Assembly (NCBI RefSeq): GCF_018476525.1
Contig: NZ_JAHCST010000034.1
Location: forward strand, 1 to 64,000
Source of the DNA: Acrocarpospora catenulata
Lineage (GTDB): Bacteria > Actinomycetota > Actinomycetes > Streptosporangiales > Streptosporangiaceae
Reading direction: 5' to 3'
Length of the DNA: 64,000 bases
Of the stretch, positions 43,063 through 50,042 are shown piece by piece (position 1 is the first letter of the stretch; each line of letters opens with the position of its first letter). The notes below the pieces were generated by a model, which was not told the origin of the DNA, did no database searches, and worked only from the letters and a program-made list of their open reading frames with translations. A program made the translations under genes and the position numbers.

Positions 43063-44355
43063 TCAGCCTCCTTCTACTGCACCGGCTCCGGCACGGAGCT
43101 CGGCCAGGATCTGCTCGGCACGGTCGGCGCGTACCGCCTTGGCGGCGAGCATGCGCGCGACCACCGTGGGAATCTCCTCGGGGCTCGCGCCCGCGGTCAC
43201 CGCCACGTTGCGCGCGTGCAGTGACATGTGTCCGCGCTGGATGCCCTCGGTGGCCAGGGCCCGCAGCGCGGCGAGGTTCTGCGCGAGCCCGACTGCGGCG
43301 ACGATGCCGGCCAGCTCGCTCGCGGTCCGCACCCCCAGCAGCCGCACCGCCGCGCGCGCCACCGGGTGCACCTTCGTGGCCCCACCGACCAGGCCGACCG
43401 CCATGGGCAGTTCCAGCGAGCCGGACAGGTTGCCCTCGGCGTCGCGCTCGAAGTGGGACAGGGAGGTGTAGCGGCCGTCCGGGGCGACCGCGTGGGAGTG
43501 CGCGCCCGCCTCGACCGCGCGGGTGTCGTTGCCCGTCGCCAGCACCACGGCGGTGACGCCGTTCATGATGCCCTTGTTGTGCGTCGCCGCCCGGTACGGA
43601 TCGGCCTCGGCCAGCGCCGCCGCGTGCACGATGTCCCGCACCACCTGCGCGCCCCCGAGGGCCTCGGCGTCGAAGACGGCGCGGGCCCTGGCCAGGCGCA
43701 GGTCCGCCTTGTTGGTCAGGATCCGCAGCAGGGTACGGCCTCCGGCGATCTCACCCACCCGGGCCGCCACGGCCTCCGCCATCGTGTTCACCGCGTTGGC
43801 GCCCATCGCGTCCCGCACGTCGACCACGAGGTGGAGCACGACGTAGACGTCCTCGCCCGACGGCACGAGCCGTACGGTGATGTCCCGTACGCCGCCGCCG
43901 AACTCCACCAGGCGCGGGTCCTGCGCGTTCGCCAGCTCGGCGAGCTCGCCGCGCGCCTCCAGCAACCGCAGCCGCGCCGCGTGGGGGTCGGCCGCGCCCA
44001 GCACCTGCACCTGCGCCTGCATGATCGGCGCCGAGCACGTCGTGGCGAAGCCGCCGTGGATGCGGGCGATGCGCGCGGCGTTGCTCGCCGCGGCGACCAC
44101 CGACGGCTCCTCCGTCGCCATCGGCACCAGGACGTCGGATCCGTTGACCCTGAAGTTCGTGGCCACGCCTACTGGCACGCCGAGGACCCCGACCACGTTC
44201 TCGATCATGTGGTCGGCCTGGTCCAGGGTGAGCCCGGCGGCCGGATCGAGTACGTCGAGCGCGCCGGGATCGAGCCCCGCGCTCTTCGCGGCGAGGGCCC
44301 GCCGCTCTCCGGGCGACAGGTCACGCAACCCCGTCAGCCGGCTGTGAACACCCAC
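43063..44355 (-). CDS. mvaA: Class II (degradative) HMG-CoA reductase
   Basis: A 430-residue class II HMG-CoA reductase of the Pseudomonas mevalonii type. Key features are the acid in VPMATEEPSVVAAASNAARI, the dinucleotide site VVDVRDAMGANAVNTMAEAV, the lysine in YRAATHNKGIMNGVTAVVLATGNDTRAVEAGAHSHA, LELPMAVGLVGGATKVHPVA, and the catalytic His in GIQRGHMSLHARNVA. The class II enzyme interconverts mevalonate and HMG-CoA, in catabolic species in the oxidative direction with NAD+. GTG 44355 follows GGGAGG and gives the family N-terminus (HSRLTGLRDLSPGERR). It is the first gene of a five-gene operon behind a PucR-type regulator. ispE in this window shows that mevalonate is not needed for isoprenoid synthesis. 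Confidence 0.95.
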   Translation of the reverse strand: MGVHSRLTGLRDLSPGERRALAAKSAGLDPGALDVLDPAAGLTLDQADHMIENVVGVLGVPVGVATNFRVNGSDVLVPMATEEPSVVAAASNAARIARIHGGFATTCSAPIMQAQVQVLGAADPHAARLRLLEARGELAELANAQDPRLVEFGGGVRDITVRLVPSGEDVYVVLHLVVDVRDAMGANAVNTMAEAVAARVGEIAGGRTLLRILTNKADLRLARARAVFDAEALGGAQVVRDIVHAAALAEADPYRAATHNKGIMNGVTAVVLATGNDTRAVEAGAHSHAVAPDGRYTSLSHFERDAEGNLSGSLELPMAVGLVGGATKVHPVARAAVRLLGVRTASELAGIVAAVGLAQNLAALRALATEGIQRGHMSLHARNVAVTAGASPEEIPTVVARMLAAKAVRADRAEQILAELRAGAGAVEGG

Positions 44356-44447
44356 GATGCCTCCCGCATACCGCCGAAACAGGCTGATAACCGAGCCGAA
44401 ACGCAAACGGCTTGTCCGGAAGGTTAGGTCTGAGCGGAACGCCGCGC

Positions 44448-44493
44448 CCATGGGTGAATCACACGCCGTTGATGCCACTGCCATGTGTGAATC
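44448..44493. promoter_or_regulatory. Twin direct repeat upstream of mvaA operon
   Basis: CCATGGGTGAATC (44448-44460) and CCATGTGTGAATC (44481-44493) match at 12 of 13 bases and are 33 bp apart, about three helical turns. They lie in the 146 bp between the regulator stop and the mvaA start, so they are a strong candidate operator. Confidence 0.75.
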
Positions 44494-44501
44494 GACGTAG
44501 A

Positions 44502-46481
44502 TCACAGACCGGTCGCGAGGGCGTGCATACGTACGGCCACGGTGACGCGGAAGAACGGCTCCGGCTCGCGCCACGCGGGGCCGAGTAGCAGGGTGATCCT
44601 GTCCAGGCGCTGGTTGACCGTGTTGATGTGCACGTTCAGCGCTCGCGCCGCCCGCGCCGGGCCGCAGTGCGAGTCGACGTAGGTGCGCAACGTCTTCACC
44701 AGGTCGGTCGAATGATCGCGGTCCCAGCGCAGCACCGGCCCGAGCACCGCCTGGGTGAACGCGACGATCCCGTCGCGTCCTGCGCCGAACAGGGCCAGGT
44801 ACGGTTGGTAGGCCGCCGCGTTGACGGCCGTGTCCTGGATGCCCATGCCGTGCAGCAGTTCGGCGCACTGGCGTAGCGGCTCGAATCGGGCGCCCAGCTC
44901 GCCCCAGGCGGCGACGGGCGCGTCGGCCACCACGAGCACCGGCGCCCCCGTCAGCGGGCGCACGCACTCGCGGACCTCGGTCGCCGCGCTGTCGGGGTCG
45001 GCCGCGTCCGTCAGCACGACCACACAGCCCGCGTGCTCACCGGCCAGCAGGCCGGGGCGCCAGGTGCCGAGCGCCTGCACCGCCGCCCTGCGCCGGTCAC
45101 GTGGCACCAGCACCGCGACGACCATGCGCAGCGACTCCAGACGGACCCCGCGGGCGCGGGCCCGCAACATCAGCTCCTCGCGGTGCGCGCCGTCGCCCAG
45201 CAGGATGTCGGAGATCAGCTCTCCGCGCACCCGCTCCTCGGCCTCGGCGACGGCCTCCCGCTTCAGCGCCAGCAGGGCCACGATCTGCGCCGCGCGCTCG
45301 ATCGTGCGCCGCTCGACCGAGCCCAGCGCGAGCTCGCCGTGGCCGACGAGGATCGCGCCGAGCAGCGTCTCGGCGGCCACCACGGCGACCACGACAGACG
45401 CTCCGTCATCCGACGGGCCCAGGAACACGCACCGCCCCGTGGTACGGCTGCGCTCGACCGCGGCGCGTACGTGCGCGGTCACGGGCGAGGGCTCCCGCGA
45501 GGCGTCGGTCCGCGCCGAGGGCTCCCGCGAGGTATCGGTCCGCGCCGAGGATTCTCGCGAGGCGTCGGTTCGCGCAGAGGCGAGTGGGGCCAGGTCGCGG
45601 TCGAAGATCTCCACCGACCGTCCCAGTGAGGCGGCCAGTGTCCGGGCCACCTCGTGCGCGGTGCCCCCGCGCAGCACCGCATTGGTGAGGTCCTGATGCA
45701 CCGCGCTGGCGCGTTCCCTCGCCGCCATGGTGCGTGCGAGATCCTCGTTGGCCGCCCGTGCCGCCTCGGCCGACGCGCGGGCCTGTGCCAGCAGGTGCAC
45801 CGTCTGCAAGACCACGGCCGCGTGGTCGGCGAACGCCGACAGCAGGGCGATCTCCTCGGGCGTGAACGCGTGCTCGTCGCGATTGGCCGCGAACAGCACC
45901 CCCAGCACCCGGTCGCCCGCCACCAGCGGCACACCGAGCAGCGACACCAGCCCCTCGGCCCGTACGGCCTCGTCGATCTCCGCGTCATGCGGGACGTCGA
46001 GATAGTGGTCGTAGTTCGTCGTCCACTGCGGGCTGCGCGTAGACACGACCTTGCCGGCCAGGCCCTTTCCCGGAGGCACCCGAAGCCGGCGGAACGCGGG
46101 CGCGAACGTGCCCAGCGTCGAGCGCACCCGCAACTCATCGGTCTCCTGGTCGAACTCCGACAGATACGTCACGTCGGTGCCCACCAGGCCATGCGCCCGG
46201 GCCACCAGGCGGTCAAGCAGCGCGTCCAGATCGCGTAGTTCGGCCAGCTCACGCGCGCTGGACAGCAACGCGGACAGCTCCTGATCGCGCCGGCGCCACC
46301 GTGCCAGCGCCGCCCGCACCTGCCGCGTCCGCCGCAGCACGCTGTTCAGTTCGGCGCCGTCGAGCGACTCGGCGAGCGGCGCGACGGCGCGCTGCTCGTC
46401 GGCCGTCTCATCGAGCAGCAGGTCCAGCAGCCCGAGCACCGACTCCAGAGGGACCAGCGCCCGCTGCGCGGGCAATGCCAT
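44502..46481 (-). CDS. GAF-containing PucR/CdaR-type transcriptional regulator
   Basis: A 659-residue regulator. A helical N-terminus (ESVLGLLDLLLDETADEQRAVAPL ... LARWRRRDQELSALLSSARELAEL) leads to a GAF domain (about 90-240: VGTDVTYLSEFDQETDELRVRSTLGTF ... VSLLGVPLVAGDRVLGVLFAANR). A coiled coil and second sensory/GGDEF-like region follow, then the PucR C-terminal helix-turn-helix (VKTLRTYVDSHCGPARAARALNVHINTVNQRLDRI). An unusual linker contains three tandem 10-residue repeats (45487-45576). ATG 46481 is preferred; a GTG 27 bp upstream is possible. It lies directly upstream of the mvaA operon and probably controls it. Confidence 0.88.
   Translation of the reverse strand: MALPAQRALVPLESVLGLLDLLLDETADEQRAVAPLAESLDGAELNSVLRRTRQVRAALARWRRRDQELSALLSSARELAELRDLDALLDRLVARAHGLVGTDVTYLSEFDQETDELRVRSTLGTFAPAFRRLRVPPGKGLAGKVVSTRSPQWTTNYDHYLDVPHDAEIDEAVRAEGLVSLLGVPLVAGDRVLGVLFAANRDEHAFTPEEIALLSAFADHAAVVLQTVHLLAQARASAEAARAANEDLARTMAARERASAVHQDLTNAVLRGGTAHEVARTLAASLGRSVEIFDRDLAPLASARTDASRESSARTDTSREPSARTDASREPSPVTAHVRAAVERSRTTGRCVFLGPSDDGASVVVAVVAAETLLGAILVGHGELALGSVERRTIERAAQIVALLALKREAVAEAEERVRGELISDILLGDGAHREELMLRARARGVRLESLRMVVAVLVPRDRRRAAVQALGTWRPGLLAGEHAGCVVVLTDAADPDSAATEVRECVRPLTGAPVLVVADAPVAAWGELGARFEPLRQCAELLHGMGIQDTAVNAAAYQPYLALFGAGRDGIVAFTQAVLGPVLRWDRDHSTDLVKTLRTYVDSHCGPARAARALNVHINTVNQRLDRITLLLGPAWREPEPFFRVTVAVRMHALATGL
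45487..45576 (-). repeat. Three tandem 30-bp repeats inside regulator gene
   Basis: Units 45487-45516, 45517-45546 and 45547-45576 are exactly 30 bp each and nearly identical; the third has diverged most. They encode a repeated 10-residue Ser/Arg/Asp-rich linker of the form ARTDASREPS between two sensory regions. Copy number could vary without shifting the frame. Confidence 0.85.
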
Positions 46482-46570
46482 GTCCCGAGCATATGGGTCC
46501 CGTCTCACGTGCCGGAGCCAACTGGGCCGACGCGCTGATCAGGAGGATCGTCCGCATCAGGCTCCGCGGT

Positions 46571-47359
46571 CTAGGAAAGCTCGGCCGCCAGCGCGTGGTG
46601 GTCGGAGGCCGAACCGACGTCGATCACCTCGGCTCCCGCGAGCCGGGGTGCCAGCGGCGGCGAGAGGAGGATGTAGTCGGTGCGTGTGTCCACAGTCGCG
46701 CTCCCCCTGTTGCGCCGGGCGGTGACCCAGCGGTGCGATCGTGGCAGAGTGCGTAGCGCGTCGACCCAGCCGGCCGCATGCAGGCGGTCCATGACCTCGA
46801 AGCGGGGCGGGTGGCCGTACTTGTGCATGCCCGCTGCGGTGAGCCGGTGGTCGAGATCGGCCGGGTAGGGATCGTCACGGTCGAGCGCGTTGAGATCGCC
46901 GGCGAGTACGCACGGACGGGCGGCCAGCCGCTCCGGCGGGGCCAGTTTCAGCAACTCCTCGACCTCGGCCAGCCGTGAATCCTCATCGCTGTACACAAGA
47001 TGCGTCCCGAGCAGCAGCAGCGGCTCCTCGGCGTCCGGCCACGCCAGTTCGGCCTCGACGATGCAGTGGGCCAGCGTCGGCGGCGTGTGCACACGCCGCC
47101 GGAGGATCGGTGCGCGCGACACCACACACACGTTGTAGCGTCGCCCGCTCGACCGCGCGTTCGCCACCCCGACGATCGTGTGCTTCCCGTCGGCCTGCAC
47201 ACCCATGGTCTCGGCGACCGCGCGCAACCTCGCGCCGTCCTCCCAGCCGACACACTCCTGCAGCACCAGCACGTCCGGCCGCGCCGCCGCGATGATCGTA
47301 AGCAGGTCCCCGAAGCGGTTCTCACCGCCGACCAGCACGTTGAGGGTCATCACCTTCAT
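46571..47359 (-). CDS. Endonuclease/exonuclease/phosphatase family protein
   Basis: A 262-residue EEP-superfamily hydrolase: MKVMTLNVLVGGENRFGDLL with the metal Asn, PDVLVLQECVGWEDG with the catalytic Glu, LLLLGTHLVY, the central VLAGDLNALDRDDPYP (GDxN), TDYILLSP, and the terminal SASDHHALAAEL (SDH) with the catalytic Asp-His. It cleaves phosphodiester or phosphomonoester bonds in a nucleic acid or lipid; which is unknown. ATG 47359 overlaps the stop of a 48-residue ORF by ATGA. A fragment of a paralogue is found at 19590-19740. Confidence 0.9.
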   Translation of the reverse strand: MKVMTLNVLVGGENRFGDLLTIIAAARPDVLVLQECVGWEDGARLRAVAETMGVQADGKHTIVGVANARSSGRRYNVCVVSRAPILRRRVHTPPTLAHCIVEAELAWPDAEEPLLLLGTHLVYSDEDSRLAEVEELLKLAPPERLAARPCVLAGDLNALDRDDPYPADLDHRLTAAGMHKYGHPPRFEVMDRLHAAGWVDALRTLPRSHRWVTARRNRGSATVDTRTDYILLSPPLAPRLAGAEVIDVGSASDHHALAAELS

Positions 47360-47502
47360 GCGCGGGCACTCAGGCGAGGCGAGGTGTCCGTGAGGCGCCG
47401 ACGCGACGAGACCGCCAGGTCGCTCAAATCTCGGAGAAGGACCGGGGACGGAGGCGCCTGGAGTTCTTCGGCCACCTTCGTCCGCATCGCGTCGTCGTCC
47501 AT
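47356..47502 (-). CDS. Small hypothetical protein coupled to EEP gene
   Basis: A possible 48-residue protein starting MDDDAMRTKVAEEL and continuing with a Ser/Arg-rich tail. Its stop overlaps the EEP start (ATGA), and AGGGGCC lies upstream. The exact overlap favours a real leader gene; there are no domains. Confidence 0.4.
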   Translation of the reverse strand: MDDDAMRTKVAEELQAPPSPVLLRDLSDLAVSSRRRLTDTSPRLSARA

Positions 47503-47558
47503 GCGGGCCCCTGTTCCTTGACGAGTACTGCCACGGACTCGGAAACTTACGCCCCTCC

Positions 47559-47591
47559 GGGAAGTGATCATTCCAGGTCTGGCAGGCGATC
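47559..47591 (+). repeat. Dispersed paired motif, copy 3
   Basis: GGGAAGTGATC (47559-47569) and GGCAGGCGATC (47581-47591) are 22 bp apart, as in the copies at 471 and 31335. They lie in the spacer upstream of the EEP unit. Confidence 0.55.
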
Positions 47592-47746
47592 TCTACGATC
47601 ACCCATCACCTTGCCCTCAGCTCGACCGGTACCCGCGCTTGGCCGCACGCTTTCCCGACGGCGCGGTCTGACCCGCGCGCTCACTACGGACTGTCACCGA
47701 CGACTGTGACCTACGCGGCGTTGCCGGCGCTGGTAGCCTCGCGCCC

Positions 47747-48454
47747 GTGGATCATGGAGCTGAACTTGTCGACCGGGTCATCGAGTCGGTTGCGGCCAAC
47801 CCAGGTCGCCTGTTCGCCGAACACGACCGGTGGCTGGGGCCGTGGATCGAGGGTGAACCCGAGCCGATGGCGGCCGAGTCGCTGGAGAAGCTGACGCTGC
47901 CGAGTGGTCGGCCGCTCCCGCCTGGCCTGCGTAAGTGGCTGGCCTTCGACACCAGCCTCTTGCGCCGGTCCGGCTGGTTCGCCGCCGAGGACACCGGTCA
48001 GCTCGCCCGGGTCACGCTGACGGACTTCGTCCGTACGATCGAGATACGCGGGTACGAGGGCACCGACCTCGACGAGCCCGACGAGGAGGGCGTGTCCTGG
48101 AACGACATCTGGGGACGCGACGCGCTTCAACCTTTGTCCCGCTTCGAGGAATGCCTGCCGCTACCCAGCCCGGGACGAAGCGTCGGCCTTCATCTGGTCC
48201 TCGTGGCCGACGAACCGGACAAGTTCGGCGAGTACCCCGTGTTCTACTACGCCGACCTCGCTCGCGACGTGCCGGAATTCGGCGTGCAGTACCCCGGCTT
48301 CGACGTGTACCTCGCGCACATGGCCGGCGTGCTGGACATCGATTTCTCACGCGGGATCACCGCCCTGGAGACCCACCCGGACTACGGCTCCCGAATGCGT
48401 CACCACGCTCAGCACTGCTTCAACGGCGCATTCAGCGGATTCCCATTCGCGTAA
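47747..48454 (+). CDS. Hypothetical protein, possibly SUKH-like
   Basis: A 235-residue acidic cytoplasmic protein. The pattern PLPPGLRKWLAFDTSLL, then DEPDKFGEYPVFYYADLARDVPEFGVQYPGFDVYLAHMAGV, recalls SMI1/KNR4 (SUKH) fold proteins, which often serve as immunity or regulatory adaptors. The match is by general pattern only. GTG 47747 start. Neighbours are unrelated single genes, and no toxin is adjacent. Confidence 0.6.
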   Translation: MDHGAELVDRVIESVAANPGRLFAEHDRWLGPWIEGEPEPMAAESLEKLTLPSGRPLPPGLRKWLAFDTSLLRRSGWFAAEDTGQLARVTLTDFVRTIEIRGYEGTDLDEPDEEGVSWNDIWGRDALQPLSRFEECLPLPSPGRSVGLHLVLVADEPDKFGEYPVFYYADLARDVPEFGVQYPGFDVYLAHMAGVLDIDFSRGITALETHPDYGSRMRHHAQHCFNGAFSGFPFA

Positions 48455-48521
48455 CGTGACGCCCTTGCCGCCGTCACGGAGGAGAAGCGGTTGGCGGCCA
48501 GAGGCGAGCTGATCGACGCGA

Positions 48522-49307
48522 TCACGACATCAGGGCGCCAAACCAGAGTTGTTCATACTGCTCGATGTACTCCGCGTCGCTCCGCCACGCGTCACCGTGA
48601 CCCTCATGCCACAGCCTCGCCCATGGCTGGACACCGTCGATGGCTTGCTGCCGAAGGAAATCATGCATTGCACGAGTGCGCTGGCTGAGCAGTGGCGCTA
48701 AGCACTGACGCTGGGCCTCATCCAGTCCGTACGCGTCAGCGAAGATCCGTAGCCGCATCGCGGCGTCGTCACGCTGCCAGGTCGGGTGCGCCGACAGCGG
48801 GACGAATCCGTGCAGAGCGTAGGCGACATCCCACAAGCGGGTCCCGGGCCCTGCTCCGTCCCAATCGATGAACACCCACTCCTGATCACCGTTCACCACC
48901 AGATTCCACGGAGCCAGATCGTGATGAGCGATGATGTCGGCACCGTCCGCCGGGATGAACACCCGCCAGCAGGCGTCTGCCGGCGGTACGAAGCCCTGCA
49001 CCGCGTCATGGAAATCTCGGATCAGACGCGCGACGCGCGCAAGCCGATGGACGGGATCCAGCAGGGCGAAATGATCCGGCCATACGACCGCGCCGGGCAC
49101 GAAGGTCAGCACCTCACGCCCTCGGTCGTCGATACCGAGAGGGCGAGGAGCACCTGGAAATCCCACCTCATGCAGATGAGTGAGCAAGGCGTGTACGGCG
49201 GGCGTCCAGGGACCGGCAGGACGACGCACCGTGTCTCCCACCCGAACAACTCCGATACTGACATTTCCGCCAGAGAGCGGCTCTTCATCAGGCTGCACAT
49301 CGTCCAT
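48522..49307 (-). CDS. Aminoglycoside phosphotransferase-like kinase
   Basis: A 261-residue member of the APH/choline-kinase fold: LSGGNVSIGVVRVGDTVRRPAGPWTPAVHALLTHLHEVGF, then LTFVPGAVVWP, the catalytic loop IIAHHDLAPWNLVV (HxDxxxxN), and the metal site EWVFIDWDGAGPGTRLWDVAYAL (DxD). It phosphorylates a small hydroxylated molecule. Homologues of this short type are rarely true resistance enzymes, so the substrate is open. ATG 49307 is chosen because the kinase-like N-lobe begins there. Confidence 0.85.
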   Translation of the reverse strand: MDDVQPDEEPLSGGNVSIGVVRVGDTVRRPAGPWTPAVHALLTHLHEVGFPGAPRPLGIDDRGREVLTFVPGAVVWPDHFALLDPVHRLARVARLIRDFHDAVQGFVPPADACWRVFIPADGADIIAHHDLAPWNLVVNGDQEWVFIDWDGAGPGTRLWDVAYALHGFVPLSAHPTWQRDDAAMRLRIFADAYGLDEAQRQCLAPLLSQRTRAMHDFLRQQAIDGVQPWARLWHEGHGDAWRSDAEYIEQYEQLWFGALMS

Positions 49308-49360
49308 GTCCGGCAGTAAACCCGGACCGCTCTCAACCGGCGACAGGGTTTGGGAGCGGA

Positions 49361-49864
49361 TCAGGCGCCGGTGACGCCGTCGGCCATCTCCCGGAGTAGG
49401 TCGAGATGCCCGTTGTGTCGGGCTGTCTCCTCGATCAGATGCATGATGATCCACCTCAGGGTCACGTGCCAGCCGTCACGGATCGGTCGCTTTGCCCGGT
49501 CGTCGAGATCGTGGGAGGCGACGAGCTCGCGGTACCGGGCGCACTGGGCCTCGTATTCGGCCAGGAGTTGGGCCAGGGGCACCTCTACGGCGATGCGCAT
49601 CTCCCGGTCAGGGTCGTCGTCCGTCCACGGTCCGCGGTCTTCCTCCCCGAGGAAGACGATCTGGAACCAGGAGTACTCGACCCAGCGCAGATGGCTCACG
49701 AGGCCGGACATCGTCATCAGCGGCGAGGTGGACAGGGGAGCGCTGCGCGCGTGCTCCTCCGATACTCCGTCGCATTTTGCATGAACGGTGGCCCTGACGT
49801 AGTCGAGGAAGGTGGTGAGCGTGGGACGCTCGTCCCAGTCCTGGGGCGTGTCAGTTCGGATCAT
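49361..49864 (-). CDS. DinB/DUF664 family protein
   Basis: A 167-residue DinB-superfamily four-helix protein: ERPTLTTFLDYVRATVHAKCDGVSEEHARS, LVSHLRWVEYSWFQIVFLGEED with the first metal His, and HVTLRWIIMHLIEETARHNGHLDLLREMADG with the other ligands. This form (DUF664) is very common in actinomycetes and may use mycothiol. ATG 49864. It is convergent to nothing and lies alone between the kinase-like gene and the peptidase terminator. Confidence 0.88.
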   Translation of the reverse strand: MIRTDTPQDWDERPTLTTFLDYVRATVHAKCDGVSEEHARSAPLSTSPLMTMSGLVSHLRWVEYSWFQIVFLGEEDRGPWTDDDPDREMRIAVEVPLAQLLAEYEAQCARYRELVASHDLDDRAKRPIRDGWHVTLRWIIMHLIEETARHNGHLDLLREMADGVTGA

Positions 49865-49996
49865 GAGCCGAATCCTGGTCGACGGCCACGCGGGTGTCGA
49901 TTGATTTCCCGCCTCGGGGCAGGGGCGGCCGGATGTGCCCAGCCAGGCTGATTCCACCGGAGGCCTCGACCCCAGGGTGGGGACCGGCGACGACGA

Positions 49997-50024
49997 GGGC
50001 GGGCCGCCGATTGGCGGCCCGCCC
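49997..50024. terminator. Strong hairpin terminator of peptidase gene
   Basis: GGGCGGGCCGCC-GATT-GGCGGCCCGCCC is a perfect 12-bp stem with a 4-base loop. It lies 19 bp past the minus-strand peptidase stop. Confidence 0.8.
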
Positions 50025-50042
50025 GGCTGGTTGGGGCTGGGG

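Noticed and set aside
43063-44967. 634-residue version of the HMG-CoA reductase
   Set aside because: Residues before GTG 44355 read into the 3' end of the regulator gene and its operator; the 430-residue form fits the family.
45487-45576. Possible CRISPR array
   Set aside because: The 30-bp units are directly adjacent without spacers, lie inside a coding frame, and no cas genes are present.
48522-49307. Aminoglycoside resistance gene
   Set aside because: The fold is right, but it is a generic kinase-like protein without features tying it to aminoglycosides.
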